A DNA stretch of 64,000 nt from Roseibium aestuarii (GCF_008477545.1 NZ_VORA01000002.1:310001-374000); one strand, 5' to 3'; counted from the first letter of the stretch, positions 46,121 through 55,256 are shown. Numbers and translations are program-made. The notes: generated from the letters alone by a model not told the origin.

Positions 46121-46819
46121 CTAGCTGCCCAGATCCCCGATGACGGTGCTGTTGGCCGTGCCGGCCGCCGCCGCCACGTTGCCGTAGACCGTCACGGATT
46201 CGGTCACCATCTTCTGGATGTTCTGCATCAGCTCGGTGATCGTGGGCTCGTTCTTCGGCCCCTCCGCCGCCAGCTTGATCGCCACCGCCTGCCCGGCCAC
46301 CGCAATCTGCATGATCGCGTTCATGTATTGCGCCGCATCCTGCACAGCGAGACCGGTGGTGGTCTCCACCATCATTTCCGGGCCAAGACGCACCATCTGC
46401 GGCACGGCCGTGCTGTTCTGGGCGTTGGAGAATTGCACCGCCTGGGTGATCTGGCTGTTGAGCGCGGAGGTGTCCACCGGCTGAGCGGGCGCGGCGGCAG
46501 TCTTTCGCGCAGGGGCCGGAGCGGGAGCCGAAGCAGGCGCCGCAGCCCCCGCGAAGACCTCAGGGCTCTCAGGCTCGGCTGCGGCCAGACGCGGATCTGC
46601 CCACCGATCGGCACGCGGGCGCGGCGGAACGCTGGCGGCCTGGGTTCGGTAGCCTGAGGCGGCAGGACGGCCGCTCGGGCGCTGGGACGCACCGGCTTCT
46701 GCTCCTTGAACCGGCGCGTCTCCGGCCTGTCTGCCGGCCTGTCTGCCAGGCTGTCCGGAACTCCGCACCGGTCCTTCCGGACGGGGCTCCTGCCGCCACA
46801 ACCATCCCATCAGTCCCAT
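46121..46819 (-). CDS. RebB-like protein with long N-terminal extension
   Basis: A 232-residue protein. The first 115 residues are a basic Ala/Pro/Gly/Arg-rich extension (PAPAPARKTAAAPAQPVDTS). The C-terminal half resembles Reb proteins: LNSQITQAVQFSNAQN, then TTGLAVQDAAQYMNAIMQIAVAGQAVAIKLAAEGP. The usual PAMA.LYQ motif has drifted to RLGPEMMVETT. It may cap or join the ribbon. It is 38 bases after the small RebB gene. Confidence 0.7.
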   Translation of the reverse strand: MGLMGWLWRQEPRPEGPVRSSGQPGRQAGRQAGDAPVQGAEAGASQRPSGRPAASGYRTQAASVPPRPRADRWADPRLAAAEPESPEVFAGAAAPASAPAPAPARKTAAAPAQPVDTSALNSQITQAVQFSNAQNSTAVPQMVRLGPEMMVETTTGLAVQDAAQYMNAIMQIAVAGQAVAIKLAAEGPKNEPTITELMQNIQKMVTESVTVYGNVAAAAGTANSTVIGDLGS

Positions 46820-46857
46820 GGTTCACGCTCCCGCACAGGGGGTTCAGCCCCGATCCG

Positions 46858-47088
46858 TCACTGGCTCTCGCCGATATTCATGATCAGTTGCACTGCCTTG
46901 GAGACCACCGCCGTGGTGATCTGGTTCATCGCCTGCTGCGAATGCACCGCGTTCTGGATCGACAGACCCGAGGCATGGCTGGCCACCTGATAGAGGCTGG
47001 CCATGGCCTGGGCCGGCGCTTCTGCGACCACCTTGACGTTGGTCTGGGTGACCGCATCGGTGATCTGGGCATTGACTTGATCGACCAT
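46858..47088 (-). CDS. R-body protein RebB family, short copy
   Basis: A 76-residue protein. QITDAVTQTNVKVVAEAPAQAM and ASLYQVASHASGLSIQNAVHSQQAMNQ match the Reb core almost as well as the copy at 43737. It ends soon after the second helix (VQLIMNIGESQ), so it lacks the C-terminal region. The ATG at 47088 has GGAAAG upstream. It follows the sigma factor gene by 132 bases. Confidence 0.88.
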   Translation of the reverse strand: MVDQVNAQITDAVTQTNVKVVAEAPAQAMASLYQVASHASGLSIQNAVHSQQAMNQITTAVVSKAVQLIMNIGESQ

Positions 47089-47220
47089 CTGACTTTCCGC
47101 CTGGGTTATGCGCCGGGACGGGCCCGATCGGGTTGGAAAGGCTCCGGAGGAACCGGCCTTGCGGCGGCTGCCGAAGCGCCCTCCGGTCCGAGACCCGGAG
47201 CGCCTGTTGATAGGGACGCC

Positions 47221-47829
47221 TCAGCCGAGGGACTGTGAGGAGACCGGACCGGGTTCAGAGCCGAAATCCAGATCCTCGCCCAGGGCCGCACGCAATTTTT
47301 CCCGCAGATGCTGGATGCGCTTGCGCGCCAGCGTTTCGGTAATCTCCAGCTGGCGCGCTATGTCGCGATAGCTGCATTCATCGAGGAACCGGAGCGAGAA
47401 GACCGCCCTCAGCTCCTCCGGCAGGGCATCGACCACGGAAAGAACCCGGCGCAGCGCGTCCTGGTGGCGCAGGCAGTTCTCCTGATCCGGCGCCGCCTCC
47501 GCCAGCCCGTAATACTCGTCCTGATGCACATCCCCCTGCATGTCCCGCAAGGAGCGCTCCGGCACCTGCCGCCGGATGCGGCTGATATGTTCGTTGCGCA
47601 TGGCGAACAGCAGGAAGGCCCGCGGCTCGAGCACATCGGTGCCATGGCGCTCCACATGGGTCACGGCCTTGATCAGGGTCGAAGACAGGAGGTCATCCGC
47701 CTCGTCCCGGTTGCCTCTGGTGAGGCGCAGGGCACGCCGTCGCAAGACGATCGCGTCCTTCATCCAGCTTTTCCAGAGACCATGCGCAGCAGTGAAGTGA
47801 ATATCTCTTGCCAAAACTTCGTTGTTCAT
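47221..47829 (-). CDS. Sigma-70-family RNA polymerase sigma factor (R-body locus)
   Basis: A 202-residue factor with sigma region 2 (RGNRDEADDLLSSTLIKAVTHV, then EPRAFLLFAMRNEHISRIRR) and region 4 (LPEELRAVFSLRFLDECSYRDIARQLEITETLARKRIQHLREKL), the layout of extracytoplasmic-function type factors. No anti-sigma factor is adjacent. It heads the reb genes and reads in the same direction, so it probably drives them, as sigma factors accompany reb genes in other bacteria. The ATG at 47829 is the likely start. Confidence 0.88.
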   Translation of the reverse strand: MNNEVLARDIHFTAAHGLWKSWMKDAIVLRRRALRLTRGNRDEADDLLSSTLIKAVTHVERHGTDVLEPRAFLLFAMRNEHISRIRRQVPERSLRDMQGDVHQDEYYGLAEAAPDQENCLRHQDALRRVLSVVDALPEELRAVFSLRFLDECSYRDIARQLEITETLARKRIQHLREKLRAALGEDLDFGSEPGPVSSQSLG

Positions 47830-48416
47830 GACCCCACATGTCCCCTGTGGTGAGTTTTGATAAATACAACGACGCTAGGAGTTAATTCTTGTGAATAAAT
47901 TCCAGAGAAAAACTTTTAAGACTATTTTGAGCGAAACGCATGAGCCTTCACCCCGCGAGCACCCAAGACGTCCGGATGATCACACACCCGCAAACGCAAT
48001 CTATGCGAGCGCAACCCATATTGCAACCATAGCGAGCTTAAAATGACGCCGCCAACCTCCGCCCCTCTCCCAGAGGAGCCTCATGAAATGCAGCCAGGGA
48101 TAATGCGAGAGGCGAGCCTGGCCCGGCGCCGGAGACGAGCTCAACTGGCAGCGGATCATTTCCGGACGCAGGTCGCAGGGAATCGTGACCGGAAGCGGCG
48201 CGACCATGACCGCGCGCAACGTCCCAAGAACACTGTGTCCGCGGAAATCCTGGCGCGCGAAACGACGAGCCGCGAGAGAGCCTGAGAGACGGAGGAGAAT
48301 GGAAAAATCGAGAGAAGCTCAGATCAGCAGAGAATGCAGGCGGAAGCGCCTCGCTCAGGACGACACTCGCCTTCGGCGTGTCGTCTTCATTCCGTGACTG
48401 AGAGAAGAAGAAGAAG
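47830..48416. other. Gene-free stretch between the sigma factor and tRNA-Lys
   Basis: About 590 bases with no convincing gene. The AT-rich part near 47860-47930 probably contains the sigma-factor promoter on the minus strand. A GACGACAC/GTGTCGTC hairpin (48359-48385) lies 30 bases past the tRNA 3' end and may process or terminate its transcript; it has no T tract. Confidence 0.5.
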
Positions 48417-48492
48417 TGGTGGGTGCACGGGGATTCGAACCCAGGACCGGCTGATTAAGAGTCAGCTGCTCTACCAACTGAGCTATACACCC
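48417..48492 (-). tRNA. tRNA-Lys, anticodon CTT
   Basis: On the minus strand the gene reads GGGTGTA...TGCACCC as acceptor stem, a normal D arm GCTCAGTTGGTAGAGC, an anticodon stem GCTGA/TCAGC with loop CTCTTAA (anticodon CTT), and the T arm GGGTTCGAATCCC. The discriminator is A and CCA is encoded (48417-48419). It is a complete 76-base tRNA. Confidence 0.97.
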
Positions 48493-48758
48493 ACAGATCT
48501 GACATTTTCCAGATCTCAACCACCCGGCTGGGTGGCGATCGATCGCGCCGCAGCCCGTCGATGAGCGGTGTATATAAGCACCCTTTCCGGGGCGCAATCC
48601 CTTCCTCGATTTTTTTCCGAAGAACCCCGCCAACCCCTGTGGGAAACCATTCGGAAAATCATGCAAGCACCTGAAATTATTGACTTATAATTCATTCAGC
48701 AAATTTCGCCGGAACATATCCACAAGCCTGGACGCTCAAGGGCGCCCAGGGGCTGCGG

Positions 48759-48840
48759 GTAATTTTCAGAAACCCAATGACCGAAATGCGTAATTTTCAA
48801 AAAAATCCCCCTTGACCCGTTTCGCCCCCCTGACTACGGT
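48759..48840 (+). promoter_or_regulatory. Promoter for the ilv leader with upstream direct repeats
   Basis: TTGACC (48812-48817) and TACGGT (48835-48840) are separated by 17 bases, a good sigma-70 promoter about 210 bases before the leader peptide. Just upstream, GTAATTTTCA occurs twice in direct orientation (48759-48768 and 48790-48799), 31 bases apart, a candidate activator site. The rest of 48493-49052 holds no gene. Confidence 0.6.
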
Positions 48841-49052
48841 GCCCCCACTTCGCTCCCAGCCGGTTGCGCTCCATCAAGCGCAGGGGCGGGAGCGATCAAC
48901 CCTTGACGGGGAGGCAGTTTCGGCCGCAAGGTCGGAACGCTGTTTCACGCAGGTCCGGATCACCATCCGCGCCCTGCTGGCCAGCCCCGGATGGATTATC
49001 CCTGCAAGGGCGGATTGTCCCTGCAAGGGGCAGCAAGACCGAGAAGACCGAC

Positions 49053-49106
49053 ATGATGACGAGCATCATTCTAGTAGTAGGAAAGCGCGCCGCCGGAACG
49101 GAGTGA
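49053..49106 (+). CDS. Leader peptide of the ilvBN operon
   Basis: The short frame reads MMTSIILVVGKRAAGTE and stops. Its run of Ile-Ile-Leu-Val-Val codons is the signature of a branched-chain amino acid attenuation leader: ribosomes stall there when these amino acids are scarce. It is followed by an alternative hairpin and then a terminator, before ilvB. Confidence 0.85.
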   Translation: MMTSIILVVGKRAAGTE

Positions 49107-49157
49107 TCCGTTCGGAACAGGCTGGCGCGCACGCAAGGTCCCGACGGGGCCTTTTTT
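49085..49157 (+). promoter_or_regulatory. ilvB attenuator: antiterminator/pause stems and terminator
   Basis: A stem GCGCGCC (49085-49091) with GGCGCGC (49124-49130) encloses AACGGA/TCCGTT. It is followed by the terminator AAGGTCCC-GAC-GGGGCCTT (49135-49153) and six T residues. The first stem overlaps the end of the leader peptide gene, so ribosome position can decide which hairpin forms, as in enteric ilv attenuators. Confidence 0.8.
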
Positions 49158-49281
49158 ATTGCGCGCCCGCCCCTCCGGAGGCACCGGCCCCGCCGGGCAG
49201 ACCGACCAACTCGAACCATAACGTGACGGCAAGCCCGACAGGGCGGACAAGCCAACGAGCCAAGATTTAAGGAACGCGACA

Positions 49282-51057
49282 ATGACACGGGAGATGACCG
49301 GCGCCGAAATGGTGATCCAGGCGCTGAAGGACCAGGGTGTTGAAACGATCTTCGGCTATCCGGGCGGCGCTGTGCTCCCGATCTATGACGAGATCATTCA
49401 GCAGGAAGGTCTCGAGCACATTCTCGTGCGCCATGAACAGGGCGCCGGCCATGCGGCCGAAGGCTATGCCCGCGCCACCGGCAAGCCGGGCGTCGTGCTC
49501 GTCACCTCCGGCCCCGGCGCGACCAACATGGTCACGGCGCTGACCGACGCCCTGCTGGACAGCATCCCGCTCGTCTGCATCACCGGTCAGGTTCCGACCC
49601 ATCTGATCGGCTCGGACGCCTTCCAGGAATGCGACACGGTCGGCATCACCCGTCCCTGCACCAAGCACAACTGGCTGGTCCGCGACGTGGACGACCTGCC
49701 GCGCATCCTGCATGAGGCCTTCTATGTCGCCACCTCCGGCCGTCCGGGCCCGGTCGTCGTCGACATTCCGAAGGACGTGCAGTTTGCCAAGGGCACCTAT
49801 CAGGGTCCGACCAGCAACCCGTCGGTCAGCCACAAGAGCTACCGCCCCCAGCTGAAGGGCGACGCCCAGGCGATCCGCATCGCGGCCGAGCTGATGGCCA
49901 AGGCGAAGAAGCCGATCCTCTACACCGGTGGCGGCGTCATCAACTCCGGCCCCCAGGCCTCCCAGCTGCTGCGCGAGCTCGTCTCCCTCACCAATTTCCC
50001 CATCACCTCCACCCTGATGGGTCTGGGCGCCTATCCCGCGTCGGGCGCCAACTGGCTCGGCATGCTCGGCATGCACGGCACCTACGAAGCCAACATGGCG
50101 ATGCATGATTGCGACGTGATGGTCTGCGTCGGCGCCCGCTTCGACGACCGCATCACCGGCCGCATCGATGCCTTCGCGCCCAACGCCACGAAGATCCACA
50201 TCGACATCGATCCGTCCTCGATCAACAAGAACGTCAAGGTCGACCTGCCGATCATCGGCGACGTGGGCCATGTGCTGGAAGATCTGGTCCGCATCTGGCG
50301 CACCTCCTCCCTCAAGGCCGATGCCACGGCCATGAAGGCCTGGTGGGAGCAGATCAACGCCTGGCGGGCCCGCAACTGCCTGGCCTATGCGCCCAATGCC
50401 GATATCATCATGCCGCAATATGCCCTGCAGCGGCTCTATGAGAAGACCAAGGACCGCAAGACCTACATTTCCACGGAAGTCGGCCAGCACCAGATGTGGG
50501 CCGCCCAGTTCTATGGCTTCGAGGAACCCAACCGCTGGCTCACCTCCGGTGGCCTTGGCACCATGGGCTATGGCCTGCCGGCCATCATTGGCGCCCAGGT
50601 CGCCCACCGCGATGCGCTGTGCATCGACATTGCCGGCGATGCCTCGATCCTGATGAACATCCAGGAAATGTCGACCGCCGTGCAGTTCGGCCTGCCGGTC
50701 AAGGTCTTCATCCTCAACAACCAGTACATGGGCATGGTGCGCCAGTGGCAGCAGCTGCTCCACGGCAACCGCCTGTCCCATTCCTACACCGAGAGCCTGC
50801 CCGACTTCGTCAAGCTGGCCGAGGCCTATGGCGGCGTCGGCTTCCGCGTCGACAAGCCCCAGGACCTGGACGGCGCCATCGACGAGATGATCGCCATCGA
50901 CCGGCCGGTCATCTTCGACTGCCGCGTTGCCAATCTCGCCAACTGCTTCCCAATGATCCCCTCGGGCAAGGCTCACAACGAGATGCTGCTGCCGGACGAA
51001 GCCAATGACGAGGCGGTCGCCAACGCCATCGGCGCTGCCGGCAAGGCTCTGGTCTGA
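49282..51057 (+). CDS. ilvB: Acetolactate synthase large subunit
   Basis: A 591-residue TPP enzyme that makes acetolactate and acetohydroxybutyrate, the first common step of valine, leucine and isoleucine synthesis. It shows FGYPGGAVLPIYDEI, the catalytic Glu in VRHEQGAGHAAEGYARATG, and the TPP site GDASILMNIQEMSTAV...NNQYMGMVRQWQ. The length is normal. It is followed after 15 bases by ilvN and is under attenuation control. Confidence 0.96.
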   Translation: MTREMTGAEMVIQALKDQGVETIFGYPGGAVLPIYDEIIQQEGLEHILVRHEQGAGHAAEGYARATGKPGVVLVTSGPGATNMVTALTDALLDSIPLVCITGQVPTHLIGSDAFQECDTVGITRPCTKHNWLVRDVDDLPRILHEAFYVATSGRPGPVVVDIPKDVQFAKGTYQGPTSNPSVSHKSYRPQLKGDAQAIRIAAELMAKAKKPILYTGGGVINSGPQASQLLRELVSLTNFPITSTLMGLGAYPASGANWLGMLGMHGTYEANMAMHDCDVMVCVGARFDDRITGRIDAFAPNATKIHIDIDPSSINKNVKVDLPIIGDVGHVLEDLVRIWRTSSLKADATAMKAWWEQINAWRARNCLAYAPNADIIMPQYALQRLYEKTKDRKTYISTEVGQHQMWAAQFYGFEEPNRWLTSGGLGTMGYGLPAIIGAQVAHRDALCIDIAGDASILMNIQEMSTAVQFGLPVKVFILNNQYMGMVRQWQQLLHGNRLSHSYTESLPDFVKLAEAYGGVGFRVDKPQDLDGAIDEMIAIDRPVIFDCRVANLANCFPMIPSGKAHNEMLLPDEANDEAVANAIGAAGKALV

Positions 51058-51072
51058 GGGGAAGGAACGATC

Positions 51073-51648
51073 ATGAACGCACAGAACAACACCAGCGCTC
51101 TTTCCGCCTATTTCCTGGCCGAGGTGAGCGACAAGACCGAGACCCACACCCTGTCGGTGCTGGTCGACAACGAACCCGGCGTGCTGGCCCGGGTGATCGG
51201 CCTCTTCTCGGGCCGCGGCTACAACATCGACAGCCTGACCGTGTCGGAGACCGAACACGAGAAGCACCTGTCGCGCATCACCATCGTCACCACGGGCACG
51301 CCCATGGTGATCGAGCAGATCCGCCATCAGCTTGACCGTCTGGTCCCCGTGCACAAGGTCACCGATCTGACCGTGGAATCCCAGCGCAACAACCAGGACA
51401 AGCCGCTGGAGCGGGAACTCGCCCTGGTCAAGGTGGTCGGCTCCGGCGACAAGCGCCTGGAGGCCCTGCGCCTCTCCGACGCCTTCCGCGCCACGGTCAT
51501 CGACGCGACGACAGAGCATTTCGTCTTCGAGATCACCGGCCGGTCCTCCAAGATCGAGCAGTTCATCTCGATCATGAAGCCGCTCGGTCTCGTGGAAGTC
51601 TCCCGCACCGGCGTCGCCGCCGTCCAGCGTGGCCCGGAAGGCCTGTAA
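51073..51648 (+). CDS. ilvN: Acetolactate synthase small subunit
   Basis: A 191-residue regulatory subunit. An ACT domain begins THTLSVLVDNEPGVLARVIGLFSGRGYNIDSLTV, which binds valine for feedback inhibition. The C-terminal half (IEQFISIMKPLGLVEVSRTGVAAVQRG) is the small-subunit extension. It is co-transcribed with ilvB. Length is slightly longer than the enteric IlvH, with a 20-residue N-terminal lead. Confidence 0.96.
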   Translation: MNAQNNTSALSAYFLAEVSDKTETHTLSVLVDNEPGVLARVIGLFSGRGYNIDSLTVSETEHEKHLSRITIVTTGTPMVIEQIRHQLDRLVPVHKVTDLTVESQRNNQDKPLERELALVKVVGSGDKRLEALRLSDAFRATVIDATTEHFVFEITGRSSKIEQFISIMKPLGLVEVSRTGVAAVQRGPEGL

Positions 51649-51717
51649 GGGCCCCGCCCTCCCGGACCTGATCCGCTCCGGGCCTTGCCCCAGGGCAAGG
51701 CTCGTGAGGCAAAAACC

Positions 51718-51749
51718 AAGCCCCGCCGTGAACGCTCACGGCGGGGCTT
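51718..51749. terminator. Bidirectional terminator between ilvN and the secreted protein gene
   Basis: A 14-bp perfect stem AAGCCCCGCCGTGA with its complement around ACGC, flanked by A-rich and T-rich bases on the two sides. Confidence 0.88.
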
Positions 51750-51794
51750 GTTCTGCAGGCCAAGCGTGGTTTGCAGCCCGGTCGGCCGGGAGAG

Positions 51795-53585
51795 CTAACG
51801 CGGGCAATCCGGCTGGCCCGTCACGCAGCGACCCGGCAGCCCCGGACGCCCGAGATCCTTCGGAGCGATCGGAGGCGTGATCTTGCCCGCCCGCGCCGGC
51901 AGTCCCCCTCCCAACCCTGGCTGCAACCTTGTATCGACCGGAACCGGATCGATCGTTCCGGGATCCCGGATCAGAAGCGACTTGTCGAGTTTCGGCAGTT
52001 TGCAGGACGAACGCGGACTGTCCGGGAAAACGAGCTCGATCATCTTGCGCCTCTGGCAAGCCACCGCGGCGAGTTCCTCCGGCGAGCGATTGTTCCGGCA
52101 GATGAGCCCGTCACCATCCGGCGTGGGATCGGTGAATTGCGGGTCGGCACAGCCATTCACCAGCAGGAGAATCGCCTGACAGGTCGGCGGCTGCCAGTTC
52201 TGACTTTCACAGAAGGCGGTCATCAGGCTGACCCAGCGTGCGCGGCCTTCGCAGGTTCCCATATCCGGGTTATCCGGCAGGGGCGTTGTGGCCTGTCCCG
52301 CTTCCACATGTTGCGGCGCGCCCTTCGGATTGCCGTTCTCGTCATACTCCTGGATGTCCTGCGACCCGTCCCGATAGGTCGTGATGGTTCGAACGACCTT
52401 CTTGTCCTTCTCCTCGAAGTTCCGGTCGTAAACGGTGGTGACCCGCGCCACATCCTTCATGTCCGCATCCCCAAGCGGCATGTCCGGGTCATGCCCGATG
52501 ATCTTGGTCACCGTGCTGGAGCCCCCGCCCGACGAGACCACCACCTGATCGCCATTGGGCCAGGTCTGGATCATCGACATCCTGCCGCCGGGGCTCTTGC
52601 TTGCCTCTATGGTACTTCCCTCCACCGCATTGGTGTTCACCGCAACCTTTGTCCCGTCGGGAACATTGTTGATGTTGGCCGGCCCGTAGATATCCAGGTA
52701 GCTGTGCTGAGGGTCGGTCTTGGACGGGTAGCGCACCACGTCCAGCCCGATCAGCGTGCCGTCCTTCGCATAGTCGGCGCCCAGGAAGTGCTGCTCGAAC
52801 AGGTTTTCGACGACCTCCGCGCCGAGAGGTTCGGCCACTGCGCCAAGCAAGGTGTTTGCCAGTTCTGCTGCGCCGCCCGCGCCTGCGGCCGCACCTGCGC
52901 CGGCGGCCCCGCCACCACTGGCACCCGCCGCGGCACCCGGACTGGACACCAGACCGCTGTTGCCGGTGTCGCGGCACTGCGCAAGGCCAGCCAGAGCATC
53001 GCGGGCCCGCTCCACCAGCCTCTCCTGCTGGGCGGTGCTCAGCCGGCGATTACCACTCAGGATATCGCCCAGACCGCCACCTGCGACATTGTCGGCGCCC
53101 TCCCCCGCACCGTCGCCACCTGCGGCGCCGCCGCCTCCGCCAGCACCCGAGCATCCGGCATCGATCTCGCGCGCCACCGCGCCACGCAACTCGAACATCC
53201 CGTTTCCGAGACCGACAACATCGCCCCGGCCAAGACCAAGCTGACCGCCTGTGCCTCTTGCGGTGTCGATCCCGGCAAGCAGCGCCGGATCGACCCGGGC
53301 ATCGGCAACGCCCCGCCCGCCGCTGCACCGGGCCATCGGCGTGCCCTCCGGAAGATCCATGAGCTTGCCGAGACGATCCAGCGATCCGCGCAGGCCGCGC
53401 AGGTCACTCCGATCGAAAACCTTGAGGATGTGCTTGTTAGCCACCTGCGTCAGCTTGCAGATGAACCTGGGCCCACCGGCCCCTCTGGCGACCTCGATGC
53501 AGTGATAGTCCGCAGCGGAGGCAGGAGCCACCGACGACGCAATTGCCAGAGCAGAAAGCAGAAAAACAACGCGTGAAAAGCGCAT
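51795..53585 (-). CDS. Large secreted protein of unknown function, Gly- and Cys-rich
   Basis: A 596-residue protein with a clear signal peptide (RFSRVVFLLSALAIASSVAPASA). The mature part starts DYHCIEVARGAGGPRFICKL; it has several Cys (SGGRG, DAGCSG, LAQCRD and a C-terminal pair set), a long Gly/Ala-rich linker at about 145-245, and an acidic C-terminal half with RTITTYRDGSQDIQEYDENGNP. It ends GRCVTGQPDCPR. I do not recognise a family. The Cys pattern fits disulphide bonds in the periplasm or outside the cell. The ATG at 53585 is chosen because it starts the signal peptide. Confidence 0.7.
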   Translation of the reverse strand: MRFSRVVFLLSALAIASSVAPASAADYHCIEVARGAGGPRFICKLTQVANKHILKVFDRSDLRGLRGSLDRLGKLMDLPEGTPMARCSGGRGVADARVDPALLAGIDTARGTGGQLGLGRGDVVGLGNGMFELRGAVAREIDAGCSGAGGGGGAAGGDGAGEGADNVAGGGLGDILSGNRRLSTAQQERLVERARDALAGLAQCRDTGNSGLVSSPGAAAGASGGGAAGAGAAAGAGGAAELANTLLGAVAEPLGAEVVENLFEQHFLGADYAKDGTLIGLDVVRYPSKTDPQHSYLDIYGPANINNVPDGTKVAVNTNAVEGSTIEASKSPGGRMSMIQTWPNGDQVVVSSGGGSSTVTKIIGHDPDMPLGDADMKDVARVTTVYDRNFEEKDKKVVRTITTYRDGSQDIQEYDENGNPKGAPQHVEAGQATTPLPDNPDMGTCEGRARWVSLMTAFCESQNWQPPTCQAILLLVNGCADPQFTDPTPDGDGLICRNNRSPEELAAVACQRRKMIELVFPDSPRSSCKLPKLDKSLLIRDPGTIDPVPVDTRLQPGLGGGLPARAGKITPPIAPKDLGRPGLPGRCVTGQPDCPR

Positions 53586-54011
53586 GAAATTCACCCGCAA
53601 CGCCAAATTAAAATCAAAATGACTCAACGTAATTATCTCGCAGAACGCAAGAATTATAGAGAATGTGGAATGATAAAAATTGTTCGTTTTGATAAATTGG
53701 AATTATTTAATCCCGAGAAAGCTCCGAGCACTTGCGCACTCTGGTTGCCCGCCCCACGCCCTCCACGGTGTCCTGCCCCACGATGGGGCGCGAGAAAGCC
53801 TCCTTCGCGGGATCGTGATCGGACAACACGGCTCAGCAATACCGCAGCGCACGCAACTCCCCCGAAACTGCCCATCCGCGCCCTTGTCGCCCCTGTCCAT
53901 TCGGCGTATAGGGGTCCGGCTTGATGAGCCGGGTTTTCGCCTGCGCGCCATGACCCGGCGCCACCCTTTCGCAACGGAACACTTCTGCGAACTGAGAAAA
54001 GGCATAAGCCC
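53586..54011. other. Gene-free stretch upstream of serA
   Basis: About 425 bases with no convincing gene. The AT-rich part at 53600-53710 may hold the minus-strand promoter of the secreted-protein gene. The serA promoter is expected nearer 53900-54000; I see no clear regulatory motif. Confidence 0.5.
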
Positions 54012-55256
54012 ATGAACCACGGTCTGTCCCGACCGAAGAACCAGATCCGCTGGCTGCTGCTGGAGGGGATCTCCCCCACCGCCACCGCTATTCTGGAAAA
54101 GAACGGCTACACCAACTACGAAGTGCTGCCCGGCGCGCTCGACAAGGATGCCCTGATCGAGAAGCTGCAGGGCGTGCATATCGTCGGCATCCGCTCTCGC
54201 ACCCAGATCACGGCGGAAGTGCTGGAAGCCGCCAAGACCCTGGTCGCCGTCGGCTGCTTCTCCGTGGGCACCAACCAGGTGGATCTCGAAGCGGCCGTGA
54301 AGCGGGGTATTCCCGTCTTCAACGCCCCCTTCTCCAACACCCGTTCCGTCGCCGAACTGACGATCGCCGAGATCGTCATGCTGATGCGCGGTGTCTTCAC
54401 CAAGTCGACCGCGGCCCATGAGGGCCGCTGGCTGAAGACGGCCACCGGCTCCCATGAGGTGCGCGGCAAGACCCTCGGCATCATCGGCTACGGCAACATC
54501 GGCACCCAGCTCGCCAATCTGGGCGAGGCGATGGGCATGCGGGTGATCTATTTCGACATGGTCGACAAGCTGCAGCACGGCAACGTGATGCCGACCGACA
54601 CCATGGACGATCTGCTGGCCCAGTCCGACGTGGTCTCGCTGCATGTGCCGGACACGGCCGAGACCCGCAACATGATCACCGCCGCCGAGATCGCGAAGAT
54701 GAAGAAGGGCGCCTTCCTCATCAACAACGCGCGCGGCAAGGTGGTGGACATCGACGCGCTCGCCGCGGCCCTCAAGTCCGGCCATCTGGCGGGCGCTGCC
54801 GTTGACGTGTTCCCGGTCGAGCCGAAGTCCAACAAGGACGAGTTCATCAGCCCGCTGCGCGGCCTCGACAACGTGATCCTGACCCCCCATGTGGGCGGCT
54901 CCACGGAAGAGGCACAGGACCGCATCGGCGAGGAAGTCTCCAAGCGTCTGGTGGAATATTCCGATGTCGGCTCCACCATCGGCTCGGTCAACTTTGCCGA
55001 AGTGCAGCTGCCCAAGGGTACGGATGCCACCCGCTTCATCCAGGTGCACCACAATGCGCCGGGCGCCCTGCGCACCCTGAACGACCTCTTCGCCCGGCAC
55101 GACCTCAACATCTCCGGCCAGTATCTGAAGGTCTACAAGGACATCGGCTACGTGGTGGTGGATGTGGACAGCAAGGTGGACAACACGGAAGCTGTGCTGG
55201 AGGAAATCCGCGCCCTGCCGAACACCATCCGCGCACGCCTGCTCAACCGGGTCTGA
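54012..55256 (+). CDS. serA: D-3-phosphoglycerate dehydrogenase
   Basis: A 414-residue enzyme for the first step of serine synthesis. It shows VGIRSRTQIT, the Rossmann motif GIIGYGNIGTQLANLGEAMGM, the catalytic ARGKVVDIDAL and HVGGSTEEAQ segments, and a C-terminal ACT domain (about 340-414, ...VHHNAPGALRTLNDLFARHDLNISGQYLK) for serine feedback. The size matches the E. coli-type enzyme rather than the longer form common in other bacteria. The ATG at 54012 follows AGAAAAGG. Confidence 0.96.
   Translation: MNHGLSRPKNQIRWLLLEGISPTATAILEKNGYTNYEVLPGALDKDALIEKLQGVHIVGIRSRTQITAEVLEAAKTLVAVGCFSVGTNQVDLEAAVKRGIPVFNAPFSNTRSVAELTIAEIVMLMRGVFTKSTAAHEGRWLKTATGSHEVRGKTLGIIGYGNIGTQLANLGEAMGMRVIYFDMVDKLQHGNVMPTDTMDDLLAQSDVVSLHVPDTAETRNMITAAEIAKMKKGAFLINNARGKVVDIDALAAALKSGHLAGAAVDVFPVEPKSNKDEFISPLRGLDNVILTPHVGGSTEEAQDRIGEEVSKRLVEYSDVGSTIGSVNFAEVQLPKGTDATRFIQVHHNAPGALRTLNDLFARHDLNISGQYLKVYKDIGYVVVDVDSKVDNTEAVLEEIRALPNTIRARLLNRV

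Noticed and set aside
49267-51519. Long open frame (750 codons) antisense to ilvB and ilvN
   Set aside because: The opposite strand carries the clear ilvB and ilvN motifs. This frame has Gly/His/Asp-rich low-complexity content and no ribosome site.
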